From Polytrichum commune (taxonomy: Eukaryota > Streptophyta > Polytrichopsida > Polytrichales > Polytrichaceae), in the NCBI GenBank assembly GCA_950295325.1, contig OX485803.1, positions 22,012,001-22,076,000 on the forward strand: a stretch of 64,000 nucleotides of DNA. Reading direction: 5' to 3'. The position numbers and the translations under genes are program-made. The notes beneath the pieces are model-generated. The model made no database searches, was not told where the DNA came from, and worked only from the letters and a program-made list of their open reading frames with translations. Of this stretch, positions 24,196-36,229 are shown piece after piece. Every line of letters starts with the position of its first letter. Within the stretch, counting starts at the first letter, position 1.

Positions 24196-24598
24196 GCTAA
24201 GAGCCACGTTTAAGGGGTTAGTATGGTGCTTGTTCTTAATTATGTTGCTAAGAGCCACATTGAAGGGTTAGTAGGGTGCCTGTTGTTAATTACGTTGCTA
24301 AGAGCCACGTTTAAGGGGTTAGTAGGGTGCTTGTTGTTAATTACGTTGCTAAGAGCCACGTTTAAGGGGTTAGTAGGGTGCTTGTTGTTAATTACGTTGC
24401 TAAGAGCCATGTTGAAGGGTTAGGAGGGTGCTTGTTGTTAATTACGTTGCTAAGAGCTGCGTTTAAGGGTTAATAAGGTGCTTGTTCTTAACTACGTTGC
24501 TAAGAGCCACGTTTAAGGGTTAATAAGGTGCTTGTTCTTAATTATGTTGCTAAGAGCCATGTTTAAGGGTTAGTAAGGTGCTTGTTCTTAACTACGTC
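24196..24598. repeat. Minisatellite, eight copies of a 50-51 bp unit
   Basis: Units start with GCTAAGAGCCA at 24,196, 24,247, 24,297, 24,348, 24,399, 24,449, 24,499 and 24,549 and contain GGTGCTTGTTGTTAATTACG. Periods alternate between 50 and 51 bp. Confidence 0.95.
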
Positions 24599-24924
24599 TT
24601 GAGTCAGATGCCCATGCTCTCTGAACACTTTGGTACATACCAAGTACATGGCAAAAGGACTTTGTTAATAATGTTGGTGCCATAGTCAGCCGCTGAAGGA
24701 CTTACCATTATGACGTGACTTAAGTTTCACAAAATGCCAACTCTTAAGGTCATGGCATATTTTGAGGGAGAATCTCCATGCTGGCATGGATTGATGGCTA
24801 ATGGGCCCATCCACCCTAATAAATCCGTAAGAGAGGAAAGCCTTGATGTGCATCGTAACACATCCAAAACTTCGGTACCTTCACCATGATAATAATGAAC
24901 GGGGAGAACCAACCGCCACACTAA

Positions 24925-25310
24925 TTAAACATGTCACCAATTCTACTAATTAAGTGTCTTGCTCAACACTAATTGTAAACTACGATGTAGTGTCACCGAC
25001 ACTAAATGTCAACCCAACATTATTTGTCATTCCTTGTAAGCTTTTTTTGATAGGATTATAGATTTACATTGTTGCAATTAGTGTCACATACCAAGTGGTT
25101 TTTCATCCAAATTTTAATCATCCATGACAACATCTCACCATGAGTTGTTGACGAGAGAATGTAGGGGTTTGGCCAATGGATGAACTCGTCCATTGTCCAT
25201 GATAAGATTTGTTCACTTATTCATAAGAAGTGTCACCTGAAAAGTTATCATAGTGACATAAACTACCGTATGACACTTAATTTCATGTATAGTGTAGTTA
25301 CAAATGAGCC
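24925..25310 (+). repeat. R3 dispersed repeat, copy 1
   Basis: Shares with 36,778-37,140 the blocks ACACTAAATGT, ACATTATTTGTCATTC, TTTTTCATCCAAATTT, TCATCCATGA, GTTCACTTATTCATAAGAA and ATGACACTTAAT. The reversed copy is at 45,505-45,880. Ends carry imperfect CACTAAATA/TATTTAGTG palindromes. Non-coding. Confidence 0.65.
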
Positions 25311-25500
25311 AGTTGAATTTGAAAAATAAGTGGGTTGAAGTTCAAGACTTCAGGAAAATCACCCATTGTTTTAGAGGGATTTGTAGAATATATCTCGAAT
25401 TAATAAAGAAAGACTGAAAGATTGCAACATGTAACTGGTTGGACTTGGAAACGATAGGATCTTGATTGATTATGCCCAAAAATCTCGCCGGACACTACAT
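25290..25500 (-). repeat. R2 dispersed repeat, reverse copy abutting R3
   Basis: Reverse-oriented R2: TTACAAATGAGCCAGTTGAA, TTGAAAAATAAGTGGGTTGA, CAACATGTAACTGGTTGGAC and TGCCCAAAAATCTC. It starts exactly where the R3 copy ends. Confidence 0.6.
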
Positions 25501-25859
25501 GATAAAACTAGTAGGTACCTACCTAATTGAGTTTTCAAGGAGAAGAATACCTTGAAGAGTGTTGCATTTTACATTGGTGACCAAGGCCCATGAGCAAAAA
25601 CGATTTAGAAGTTTCTTGTGGTCATGGTGGTTAGGGGGTCAGAAGATCATGACCAAGAGAGACCCACTTCATGTTTCAAAAGCCTTGGTCACGCGACATA
25701 GTGTAAAGCATGTTTGGACATGGATATAGTGTTTTTAATTGAGAATAAATCAATCTAATATTAAATTTATATATCTACATTAAATTCAAATTTATTCTCC
25801 ATAAACCATATTGATTTTTGACACAATCACTCTCATCTTCTAATGAGATAAACTACTGC

Positions 25860-25955
25860 AAAATCACATGATGTCTTCTTGGTGTTTTTTCATATATTCA
25901 CACTTAACCACATACCACTCAAATATAGGTGTCCCAATTGTTGTTGAGTTGAATC
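25860..25955 (-). repeat. R1 dispersed repeat, reverse copy
   Basis: CTTAACCACATACCACTCAA followed by ATATAGGTGTCC is the reverse complement of the R1 start. Confidence 0.5.
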
Positions 25956-26977
25956 TATGCACATCTACTTCGTGTTATCTAGATTAATCTAGAACAAAGG
26001 AGATTTTTTTTCTTTCCACCTATGCCATAGATGCAAGGTACCTTGGTGTTTCCATTCACATTGTCATTGTCATGTCAATATGAGATGGTCATGCATGTAA
26101 ACTCATCCATCCGAAAGATGAAAACATAACAAATTCCATGTACCTCTCACTAGCAAATTAAAAAAAATTAAAAAATAGCAACTTATTTAGTCATGTGGGT
26201 TTGTTCCATGATCATGGAATATGTCAAATATGTTTCATGTTCTATGAACAAAGTAAGATTATCCATTTATTTTTTATACATTCATGTTGAATTTGAAATT
26301 TTGGTTGGAGTTATATTCCCGACAATGTGCACATGAATCATTTCATCCCATTATTATTCTTTGAAAATACTATTCATAGTACTACCGACATTATTCATAT
26401 TATTCATATTGGCACTATTCATTAGTTGTACCAGTGTCAATTTCTTCTTAATTTTTAAGTTTCTTCCCATGAAGGTAAGATAGTGGAGGCGCATGTCAAA
26501 TACTACATATAGAATGGAACACAACCATGTAATTGAATAGTGTTGTGGAACTTACAACATGTAGAAATCGTATCAATAAGCAGAGGGCAAGTTTGAGAGA
26601 AGGAGTGGTGTTGAATAGAAATGAATCCAAATATGACCTCATGGATAACATAAGTATGTTAATTCAGAGAATTAACATAACATTTTGTAGTGCCTTGTGA
26701 ACATTTAGTGGAGTCGAAATCACCTACCGTTGATGTCAAAATTTGGAATAAAAGGTTAGTATTCCCATTATTTTTGTATGAATTTGAAGGAGCATGGGGG
26801 ATGTTCCATGTCACTAAGGTGTTGTGAATAGATGGCATGTGGTCGTGGGTAGACCACATCCAAGCCATCCGTTCATAGTTCCCCGTCCTATGGTGCACAC
26901 ATCACTCATGCAATCCAAACAAAATTTCAATAGATGGAAAATTAATATTGCATGATGAAGTGATTGCTTGTTCATCC

Positions 26978-27125
26978 TAGTTGTCTAGAAGGTATTTTGT
27001 GGGATTTTGGAGGTTTTAGAAGGTCCCCTAAGTTCCATATGAAGTTATCGTCCATGAACTCCATCTGAAACTTAGGGAACCCTTAGGGAACCTCCAAAAT
27101 CCCACAAAAACCTCCCTACAATTGG
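26978..27125. repeat. Foldback of about 148 bp with long imperfect arms
   Basis: The left arm TTTTGTGGGATTTTGGAGGT pairs with the right arm ACCTCCAAAATCCCACAAAA. Weaker pairing continues inward (GGTCCCCTAAGTTCCATATG against the complement of CATCTGAAACTTAGGG) and outward. The loop is around 27,047-27,055. It could be a MITE or a small-RNA-producing hairpin; no target duplication seen. Confidence 0.6.
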
Positions 27126-27158
27126 TTAAATTTGATTTCATTTAGGTGTTCATCAAAA

Positions 27159-27230
27159 GGGGCTTGGGTAATGGTTAGTACCCTTGGATCTCTATTATGG
27201 AGGAGGTAGGGGTTTGAATCCCTCTACCAC
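27159..27230 (+). other. tRNA-like sequence (tRNA pseudogene or SINE head)
   Basis: A Pol III A-box-like TGGGTAATGGTTAGTACC (a GGGT/ACCC D-arm) is followed about 35 nt later by a B-box-like GGGTTTGAATCCC. The anticodon and acceptor stems pair poorly, so this is not a functional tRNA. Transcribed-SINE origin is possible. Confidence 0.4.
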
Positions 27231-27954
27231 CATCGTCCACCAAAGGCAAGTTATGTTTACGAAGGTCTTATGTTGGAAAAGTCTCATCCAAGCTTCATTA
27301 CACGATAGAGATTGAGATTTCATCCACTATGAAGTTTTTCAGGCTTTGCCCGAGGGAAAGCGAAGCCATGAATTGGGGCACCATAGGAGCCTTTAGATGT
27401 GTTAGAATGCAGTCGATGGCCAAGATCTTCCTAGCTCACGACCACATGGGAGGCATTCACAACCCTTCGGTGACGCAGGGGGGTGCTTGACTTAGTAAAG
27501 TTCCAAAGGGATGGGTAAGTGCCATAAATAGGCATGTAATACAAACAAATGAAGGTATTCGTGTTGAATGTCACTAATTACATTATCTCACCACATCCTT
27601 GACATGCTTTACTAAGCGAACATGTTTGTATCACTAAAGAATGTTATTTGATATGTTGGAAATACCTTGGCTTGAGAACCTTTATGGGAAGCATTTCTTG
27701 AGGATTGGAGATTGAAAGGGGGTTTTATATGTGGAATGTGCTAGTATTAATGCTACGCATATCACAACGCAATAATATTAATGTATTGCATGTGAAAAAA
27801 TGCACTAATGTGCCTCACTAAAACCCAAAATTTGCACCATTGGTCTCACCCTCTCAAGTAGATTGAAATGACCAACAAAACAAAAATTCACGGGTTAATA
27901 CACATGCATGAAAGTCAATTGTCATCAAGTGTTAATAAACTAGATAATAATTAT

Positions 27955-28110
27955 GTGCAACCCACACTACTCATCACTTACCCACACCAATTGTTGTTTA
28001 TTCACATGGTGACAACTAAAGAGGGTGTCACATGAAACTCGGTGATTAATGACGAGTCAAAAAAACCACTCTAATTAACATGGCACACCAATTCCAAAGC
28101 CACACTAAAT
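27955..28110. repeat. Dispersed repeat shared with about 49,990-50,110
   Basis: Both have a GTGACAACTA/GGCAACTACA AGAG block, TGTCACATG/TATCACATG, and AAAACCACTCTAATTAACRT followed by ACACTAA motifs. Confidence 0.5.
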
Positions 28111-30479
28111 CAAACATTCAGTCTTGTCTATGGTTACGCATTCCAATTTATTTGTAAATTCATAAACCTAAAATTAATGATAAAAAGAACACCCAACATA
28201 CTCATCAAAACATTTATAGGAAGAATCAAACTTGTCCTTCTTTGAATCACATTGAGCAGTTGTCACAAAGTTGTGCCTCGTATTACCATAGAGGATACTC
28301 TATTTCATCTTCACTAGTGCCAGAATGTAGTTTCCATGTGGAATTCAAAAGGGTCTTAGCCAATGTAGGATTAACACATGGCAAACTCAAGGGATTTTGT
28401 TTTTATTTTTTTAAATGGTTGGAATAGAGCCCTCTTATGACCGCTTTGCACTTGACTGATGCCAACAAAGTTATCTCTGAAGTCCATGTTTTTGGAGTTA
28501 CTTTAATGGGACTCTGTTTGGGATAATGTATCGTGATAATTAACCACACATTTCCGAGGGGTGACTGTTATTATGACCTACTCAGGATACATGCAGTGCA
28601 ATCGCTCATTCTCTTTCAGGCTAACCAGTAAAACATACTGTCAGAACAAGTAGGTTCCCAGCATTGTCAGAGGGCACATACGTGACCGAGGTACACCCTA
28701 AACTCCGTAATATCAACTCCCGTAATGTCACTCACTCTCTAATATCCCGAAACCCTAGGGAATGGATGTTCTTAGTTCAAATATTATTCCTTATTGTCAC
28801 ATTTCTCTCCGTTGTATCACGAGTTTTGTCATTGATGCAACCCATCAAAGAAGACAACCCAAACCTTCGCATTGTGCCAAGTGTCAATATGTGGATCGTC
28901 TTCTTCTTCTTATGTCATTTGCTGAATTGTTGGTGCATGGATCTACCGCATTGTTCGGAAAGGCCAGGTGGAGGTTGACATGTGAAGATGGATCATGTGT
29001 TATGATACCCTATGTGTTTTTTTTTTTTTTTTAAATTGTTGGGACATAAGACCAAAAAGCTAACACCAAGATGCATTAAGAACCAAGGAAGACTCGCCCA
29101 CTTCAAGGGGAGGCGGAATCCCTCGGACACGCCACACCACCATGTACAAAGTCACTAAGAGCCAAGTAACAATAACCACACCAAAGACAACCCCCAAGCT
29201 TTGCCCAACCAAGGACCAACCCCGAGCCACTGACCAAAGACAACCCCCGAGCCACTGAATGACCAAAGTGTCAAACTAACCAAAATGAAGTCGTGTCAAA
29301 TACGACATTAATATTCAACAACAAGGAATGGGCAACTAACCTACCAACTCTACAAGCCAAGGCGGTTACTTGCCCATGGTTTTCCAATTCCATGAAACCG
29401 TGAGTTTGTGGCAGCAACATAAGATGTCCCATGTCTTCCATGACGAATAAAATTCCCCAATAATAGGCCTTCACCAAATGGCATTTCTCAATGCGTTTGA
29501 GGGCCTTCTTCTAGTCGACTTTGCCGTAGACAATGCCTTTTTCCAAACGAGCTATCTAGATAGTCCACAAACACAATCCCCCAAAGAAGATGCCAAATTA
29601 CAACCAAGTTTGTATTTATTAATTATGTTGTGCCCAAACATGCCGTTTTTTCAATTAAATCTATGGAACGGGTGTTGTCGGTTGCTACTAAGCTCAAAAA
29701 GGATTTGTAAAGCCCACCACCAAATACGTTGAGCTTGGACACAACCCCAAAATCTATGTTCGAGGATCCCTTTGGTGAAGGGGATGCAATATGTGCATTG
29801 ACTGGAGATGTTGACCAAAATCTTGGCGTGCCATTCATTGACTACAATTGCATGTTGCTAAATGGAACATATGAAGTGTGCCTCCTTACCAACTCTTCCT
29901 TTGTCCCACATATGCTACCATCTGAGTCTATATGTATATGGGAAAAAAAGCCCGCCATTTGTTGAGGGTGATCTTTCTTCAATTGTTGATTAAGACATAG
30001 AAGCAATATTCTATGCATTGGACGACAATGGTAACTTCAAGGTTCGTTTTTATACACCAAATTTCAATTACTATAATTATTTTCTTAGAAAACAATGGAA
30101 TTTTTCATCAAGTTGGGGTTTGTCCATGTCAATGATTTGATGTGTTGTTTACCTCCATATCAATATGGAAGAATTTGTTGACCTTTGCAATGCCATCTCT
30201 TTGGAATTTGAAAGCATAGACGTGGTAAACTACATTTCTATTTGCATTTGGTTGACTCCCTTATAATGATATTTCTTTTCCATGCATGTATCTTGAGATG
30301 AATTTTTGGTGAGCTCAAATGTGCATAATGTTGTCCCTCATAATTGGTCAACATGTGAAAATGATGGATTTTTTAACTGGAGGGTTGACGTGGTGCCAAA
30401 TTATAGGCTCACTATAGGGGTATATATGAGTCAACATTTCGACCATTTTGCATACATGGTAGTTAGTGTTTGAGAAGGA
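28111..30479. other. Gene-free stretch with a possible decayed LINE 3' end
   Basis: A T16 run at 29,017-29,032 could be the poly(A) of a minus-strand retroelement. The minus-strand translation of 29,060-29,840 has scattered retroelement-like text (ALRNAIW) but many stops and no clear zinc knuckle. I cannot assign it. Confidence 0.2.
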
Positions 30480-30600
30480 TTTTGGGCATAATCAGTCAAG
30501 ATCCTAGTGTTGCATGTTGACATCTTCTAGTGTTCTTTACTAAATTGAGGAATACTCTATAAATTCCTCTAAATGGATTGGATCGAGCTAGAGTCCTTCT
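30480..30600 (+). repeat. R2 dispersed repeat, partial copy
   Basis: TTTTGGGCATAATCAGTCAA, GATCCTAGTG, GCATGTTGACATCTTC and TAAATTCCTCTAAATGG follow the order of the other R2 copies; the 3' third is missing. Confidence 0.55.
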
Positions 30601-33600
30601 CTTCTCTTTTAAATTGGAACTAATACACCCTAAGTTTCTTGTCCACAGTTTTTAATTTTTGCACAAATTTCAATATCATCACTCCATTCTATTCCACACA
30701 TGATATACATCAGTAGTGCTAGCAAGGTCTCTTTCACCATTTAAACACATGCAATATTGTACTAGGATTAAAATCTGTAAAGTGTTTTGTTTGAAGGAAG
30801 GAAAAAAAATTAGATTCAACTTCTCAAAAAGGTTCACTTATGAAGGCTCATACACACCATGAGTCCAACGCACAACCATTGTCGTCCAAAATCATCAAGT
30901 TGGTATTCTTCTTCATCATCTTCATAAAAACAACATTGAACCCCTAGCTGCCCAAATGCCACCCTCTTACATCCAACACTACCATATCTTCATGCAACCC
31001 AAAATCAAGATCATCATGTGGCCCACCCACTAGAGAACCTAACCAAATTTCATTGTCTCTTAAGTATTGTAATTGTATCACTATCCCCATTGTCCTCTTC
31101 ATAATCTTCCCAATATGGTCCATGTTGGGGTCTTGAACCAAGGTCATGTACAAAGTGTTTATTGAGTTCTTGGATTGCCTGATCATACCATAAGTTTGTG
31201 TATGTGTGCAACTTTGGGAGAATATTTGTGTCCCATCTATGAAATCATCATTTTCAACATTAAAATGTTGCACTTTGTGTTATTCTATAATGTCACATGC
31301 TAAACTAATTTTTCTATTATCATGCATCATTGTTAACACTCCATAATTTTGTAATATCACGTTCACTTTGGTTGCAACAAATGTGACATTGTGGAGTTTA
31401 GAGTGTACATTGGTGGGGTAAGGACCAACTAGGGATTCAAGGTGTCTACATAAACGTATCCATTGTGGAGGGGAAAATGTAGTGAATTATAGTATAGCAT
31501 ATATATATATTTTTTAAGACCACCTCACTCCGCAAAAACCATCAAAGTCCCCAAAATAATCTAGTGGAGTTAGTTGGAATGAATATGCCCTCAACTTTAT
31601 AGAGGATTTGTTCTACTAGAGCCCCTTCATCCACAATGGATGAGTTTACATAAATGCAATGAATCCCAAGGTGCAAGAACCCCCCATTCTTTGTGTAATG
31701 AATGTTTTTGCTATCACTTTAATCAACCCAAGGAAAACAACCCAAGAAATTAGGTCTCAAGGAAGATTAAGCTAATGTTTAGGAGGATTAATGTCAAATT
31801 GGATTTAGGATTTCAATAACAATATACGTTCTTTCACTTCTTCATTCCTTCTTTATTAAGCTTAATCTCCACTCTTATGATTCATTGTGCTTTCTCAATC
31901 GTGTGTGATTCGATCCTATGTGTGGGGATTCCTATCACTCTAACTATGTCCTCTAAATTAATTGTAAAGCTCAAGAGCTTGGCAAATTGTCAATGGCTAC
32001 AAAGTATGGGGTAATGTCTTTTGAGTAACCGCATAGTCTTGAGTTGTCATGCATCATGCTTGCGATAATCTCAAATTATGTTCACTTATCAACTTACAAG
32101 CATCATGCAACTCCTTCACAACTATAACCACCACCTTTATCTTCGGTGAACCTGACAACTTATCTCAAGATTCAACCACATAGGTTACCTTACCATCAAC
32201 ACATCATCAAGATAGGCTATATCCTTTGTTTATATGCTCTTAGTCTATCTTGTACACACAAATAATCTTTATTATTTATCCACTTACTTTGGTAAGGTAA
32301 ATAATTTATCCTTTCAAGGTAATGTCCTTTGGCAACCTATTGCTTGCACAAAGTATCACTAGGCTTCATCATCACTGCATGCATGCATTAAACCTACTTA
32401 GGCCATTTTCTCTCAATCTTTACCACAAGTGATGCCTTTCACTTACTAGACTATTTGTTGACCTAAGTCCTGGCTATGGCCTATCAAACTTATACAGTCA
32501 CGACTCTGCCCATTTTAGGCCTGTCAGTCTCTACCTCTATTGGTTAACTCTCAACCAAATCTCAGCTATAACCTTGCTCTTTCATTGATCATGACTATGC
32601 TCAGTGCATGCCCTCTTAGTTGATTCACTTTCTCTCAGGCTATTTGCTTTGTTTGAGCTTTGTCAACTCGCAATCTTTTATTACACATCCCATTTGCTCC
32701 CATTCACACAGGCTATCGCCTTTCCTAAGAATCTCAATCTTTTATTGGCTTTGTCTATAGGACAGAGACTATGCATCAACTTCTTCGTTTCAAGAGCAAA
32801 TTTCCTAACCACTTTGTGTTCACACTTGGCTGTTACTTGTTCTTGTTATGTTTGGTCCACTTTATTTAATGTGGATGTTATCTATTATAGTGTATATATA
32901 TATAAGTGCTCCCTAAAATGCATTGAAAAAAATCTAGTTAACTATAGTTATTTCGGCAGTTCTTGATTATTTGTTTTAATAATTTTGGGTGATAAATGAG
33001 TAGCTTCAATCCTTGACCCGTATTTGAGAAGAAGGTGCACAAAATTCAAGAAAGGTTTGGTATAGTGAATAGCCATGAGCAAAGTAATAAGCTACAATTG
33101 TAGTCTTTCATATCAAAGGACAGAGCCTCACGGTTCTACCGTTTTCTTGTTTTATTTTATTTCACTTGGTTATGTGCCTTTTACCCCATGCGGATATCAC
33201 TTGTTTCCGAACCTCCAACTTGTCATGTCCTTATTCAAGTTTCATAAGGTTATTGATAGTGCAAAATTGGTAGTGCCTTTGCTCCTGCAAGCTCACTTGA
33301 CATGTCTAATATTGTAAAATGTTGTTTTCTTCAACAATGTTTTTAGTCTTTTGATTTTTTAATCTTTTACTCTTTTAAAGTTTGTGACTCGTTGTATTCA
33401 CAATGGTGAAGATCCCTATTGAAATTTTAACAATTCACTTGAATGTCATTTATATTTTCTTCCAATGCTTGTGGCGCCATTTTAGACAGACTAACTATAT
33501 GGAACGAAACTTCCCATAAAATTCGGGATCGTATATGACTTCAAATGCATTTAGGGGTTAAGAGACTGAAAGGGTGTTGATATGGGCTTTCTCATGAGGG

Positions 33601-33615
33601 GTGAACTGTTACTGA
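30601..33615. other. Gene-free stretch
   Basis: Open frames (109 codons minus at 30,944-31,273; 120 codons plus at 32,604-32,966) show no domain, no plausible splice partners and low-complexity hydrophobic or mixed composition. Nothing else recognised. Confidence 0.3.
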
Positions 33616-34196
33616 GGGCCAGTTTACACCATGGACCATGAATTCGGACGATGGAAGGTGGCCTTTTCCCATGGTCTGACTTCATGGTCCAACTTTCATG
33701 GTCCAATTTCTTTAAAAATCATTTTACAAAGCCTTTGGGCCCCTCACTAAGTGTAAACCGAATGTGGGACCGAGAGGAATGACCATGCATCAAAAAGTGA
33801 ATGTGTTGATTTTTTTTAAGTATATGCCCAAAAAGGGGAATTTTGAAAAATAAATAAATAAAGTTTGACCATTCTCTTGTCTTCTCTTGTCTTCATCTTC
33901 TCTTTTCCAACAATAAATCATTATAAATCATTATAATAACATTTTTATGCCATGGGCCCTTGCCTTTTTCTCCTAGAACCCCTCTTTTGCCTCTCCCACT
34001 GCAAAACATGTTGGACCATGTCACTGGATAATATAGGCCTTAAAATATGTCTTTTGGGGACCTTGAACTCCATGGTACTCTGACATTATTTCCTTGGTGT
34101 AAACCGAAGTGGTCTCGAGACGAATTCAAGAACCAATCACAAATTTTACATGGCCTTGGGACGACTTCATGGTCCATGGTGTAAACAAACAACCCC
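33616..34196. mobile_element. Tourist-like MITE, copy B
   Basis: The left end GGGCCAGTTTACACCATGGA and the right end TTCATGGTCCATGGTGTAAA (plus a degraded CAAACAACCCC) are inverted. The interior matches copy D in the same orientation (CTTTACAAAGCCTTTG-type and GTGTAAACCGAATGTGG blocks). Flanks TGA and TTA are a decayed 3-bp duplication. Length 581 bp. Confidence 0.75.
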
Positions 34197-34679
34197 TTAG
34201 GCATGAACAAGTGTCACAGAGCATGAGTAAACAACACAAGAAATATTTGTCTTCTTCAAAGTTCTTATATGAAATGCATCTCTTTCTGGGTACAGTCATT
34301 ATTAGTATGTATAGGATGATGAAATTATGGACCGGTTTCCCATAACGAGTCAACTAAGTCCGTTTAATGAAGTGATAATGTGGCAGAAATGTTACGTAAG
34401 TTACTTAGTTAGTGTGCACCATATCTTAACTGCAACTATAATATACAACAACCACTACCTAATAGGTAAGTTAGTCACTAACCATGAAGATATGTTAAGG
34501 TAGCTCAACCCAACACTAACAACGAACCTATGGGCACTTAAATCAAAGTGTTCATAGGTTCATTGTCGGTGTTATGTTGACCTATCTTATAACTTAACCA
34601 TGTCTTCACGGAGAGTTTAAACCCAAGGCTCTTATGGGAATTCTAAGGGTAGGTTCCTCAAGGTTGAAAGTAAGTGTTA

Positions 34680-35030
34680 ATTAGGATGGGTGATAATCTT
34701 GGCACTCGGTTTTCGGTATTGTACCATGTCATTATGGTCCATCCAATCATAATGGGGGTTATCTAGGTTAACTGGATAGTTTCAACTAATTATGTAGAAA
34801 TATAAGGTTTGTCCTTGGGGGAGATAGGTGTGGGCTGACTTGTTTGCACTTTTGTATTTACATTTGAAAAGATGCAACTTTATTTATTTATTTATTCCAT
34901 CTTTTTTCTAAAATATTTCTAATCCTCGTGGTGTCTTTTTATTTGGAGTTACATATAGAATTAAACCAACTTGAAGATGGAGCAACACCATAGTTCACGC
35001 CAATGACATTTTTGGAGTTTTTTTTTTGTC
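34680..35030 (+). repeat. Dispersed repeat, copy 2 (see 1-310)
   Basis: Begins near TTAGGATGGGTGATAATC and carries the block order of 1-310, with extra T-rich insertions. Confidence 0.6.
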
Positions 35031-36229
35031 ATACCATTACCTTGACGATACATAATCTATGCACAAGTTATGCATTTTACCCCTAAATGTTTGGAGATTA
35101 TGCCTCATATTAAAGATGTGTATATAAATACAAGACTTGTATACAATTTGGAGGCAACATGTAAAATATAGTTGTAAAAAATGACTCTTGAGCTACATTT
35201 ATACGGTTGAAACAAGGATCATTTTTCTTAACCTCCATCAAATCATTCTCTAACATTTTCTTCTTAACATTATTCAATTGTTATCACCCTTTACAATTTA
35301 ATAATATTGGTACATTGCTTCACATGAGTTTTTGAACATGAATATGTCAATATAATGCTATGTTGATATAATAAACATGGTATAATTATGAAGAAAATCT
35401 TAGTTATTCTCGGCCCACATAGCACATTGAGTTAGTTGAATGATGTTATGTGATTTGCTTGGAAAACATTGAAAGTTTTATAACGTGGTGGGAAAACCCA
35501 AAAATAACAAATCTCACTAACATGTTACTTTCCTCATTAGTAAATTTTGTAACAAAGCAAACTTTGAGAATTCCACCCACTTGACACTTGTAATTTAGCA
35601 TGGATATAAGTGCCCCTCTCAAGCTACACTAAATGTGACATATACTGCGACTTACTATTTGGAATTACATAACACTATAATTGTTTACCACACATCTCAA
35701 TTTTTACTGCCAAAGGACAAATTGGTTATTTGGATGTTATGGAGCACTAACATCTTTACTTGGTAAATAATTACAATAATAATACAAAATTATAGGAATG
35801 TGGAACTCCGTATAGTAAGTGACACTAAATATCATATTTAGTGTTGCAAGCAGATGTAATATCCTAGCTAGCTATTGAACTCTCTTGTTTGTCCCAATAC
35901 ATGTTTGTGTTTCATTATCTATACAATTAGGTGTGCCCATGTGTCCTAGTCAGTGTTCAACTACTACAATGTCAATGTACACCACCTAGAAACTTAATAA
36001 TGTTAAGAGCTTTTCTCATTCCAAAGTGTAAGGAAAAAGAGAGGGAAAAAACAAAAAAAAACAACGCCAACCGTTGGTGTTGGCGTGAACAAGGGACGCT
36101 TCACCTTGGTCATAGCCGTGAGTTCGTATGTGAACCTCATACAAGTTTACTAAGCATGGCTAAGATATAAGTGTTGTCGCCTCATGTTGGAGGTGGTCCC
36201 TGTAGGTAACAAAAGACAAGGAGAAATGG
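35031..36229. other. Gene-free stretch
   Basis: Contains a lone palindrome GACACTAAATATCATATTTA/GTGT at 35,821-35,845, identical to the R3 left end. At 36,110-36,160 a TCATAGCCGTGAGTTCGT block recurs at 42,779-42,796 with one change. No coding pattern. Confidence 0.3.

Noticed and set aside
24223-24423. Repetitive 66-codon frame
   Set aside because: Artefact of the 51-bp units of the minisatellite.
29060-29838. Possible L1-type LINE 3' end on the minus strand with T16
   Set aside because: No intact zinc knuckle or RT motif; too many stops to assign a family.
32604-32966. 120-codon plus frame, hydrophobic
   Set aside because: No conserved motif, C/T-rich composition explains hydrophobic codons, no splice context.
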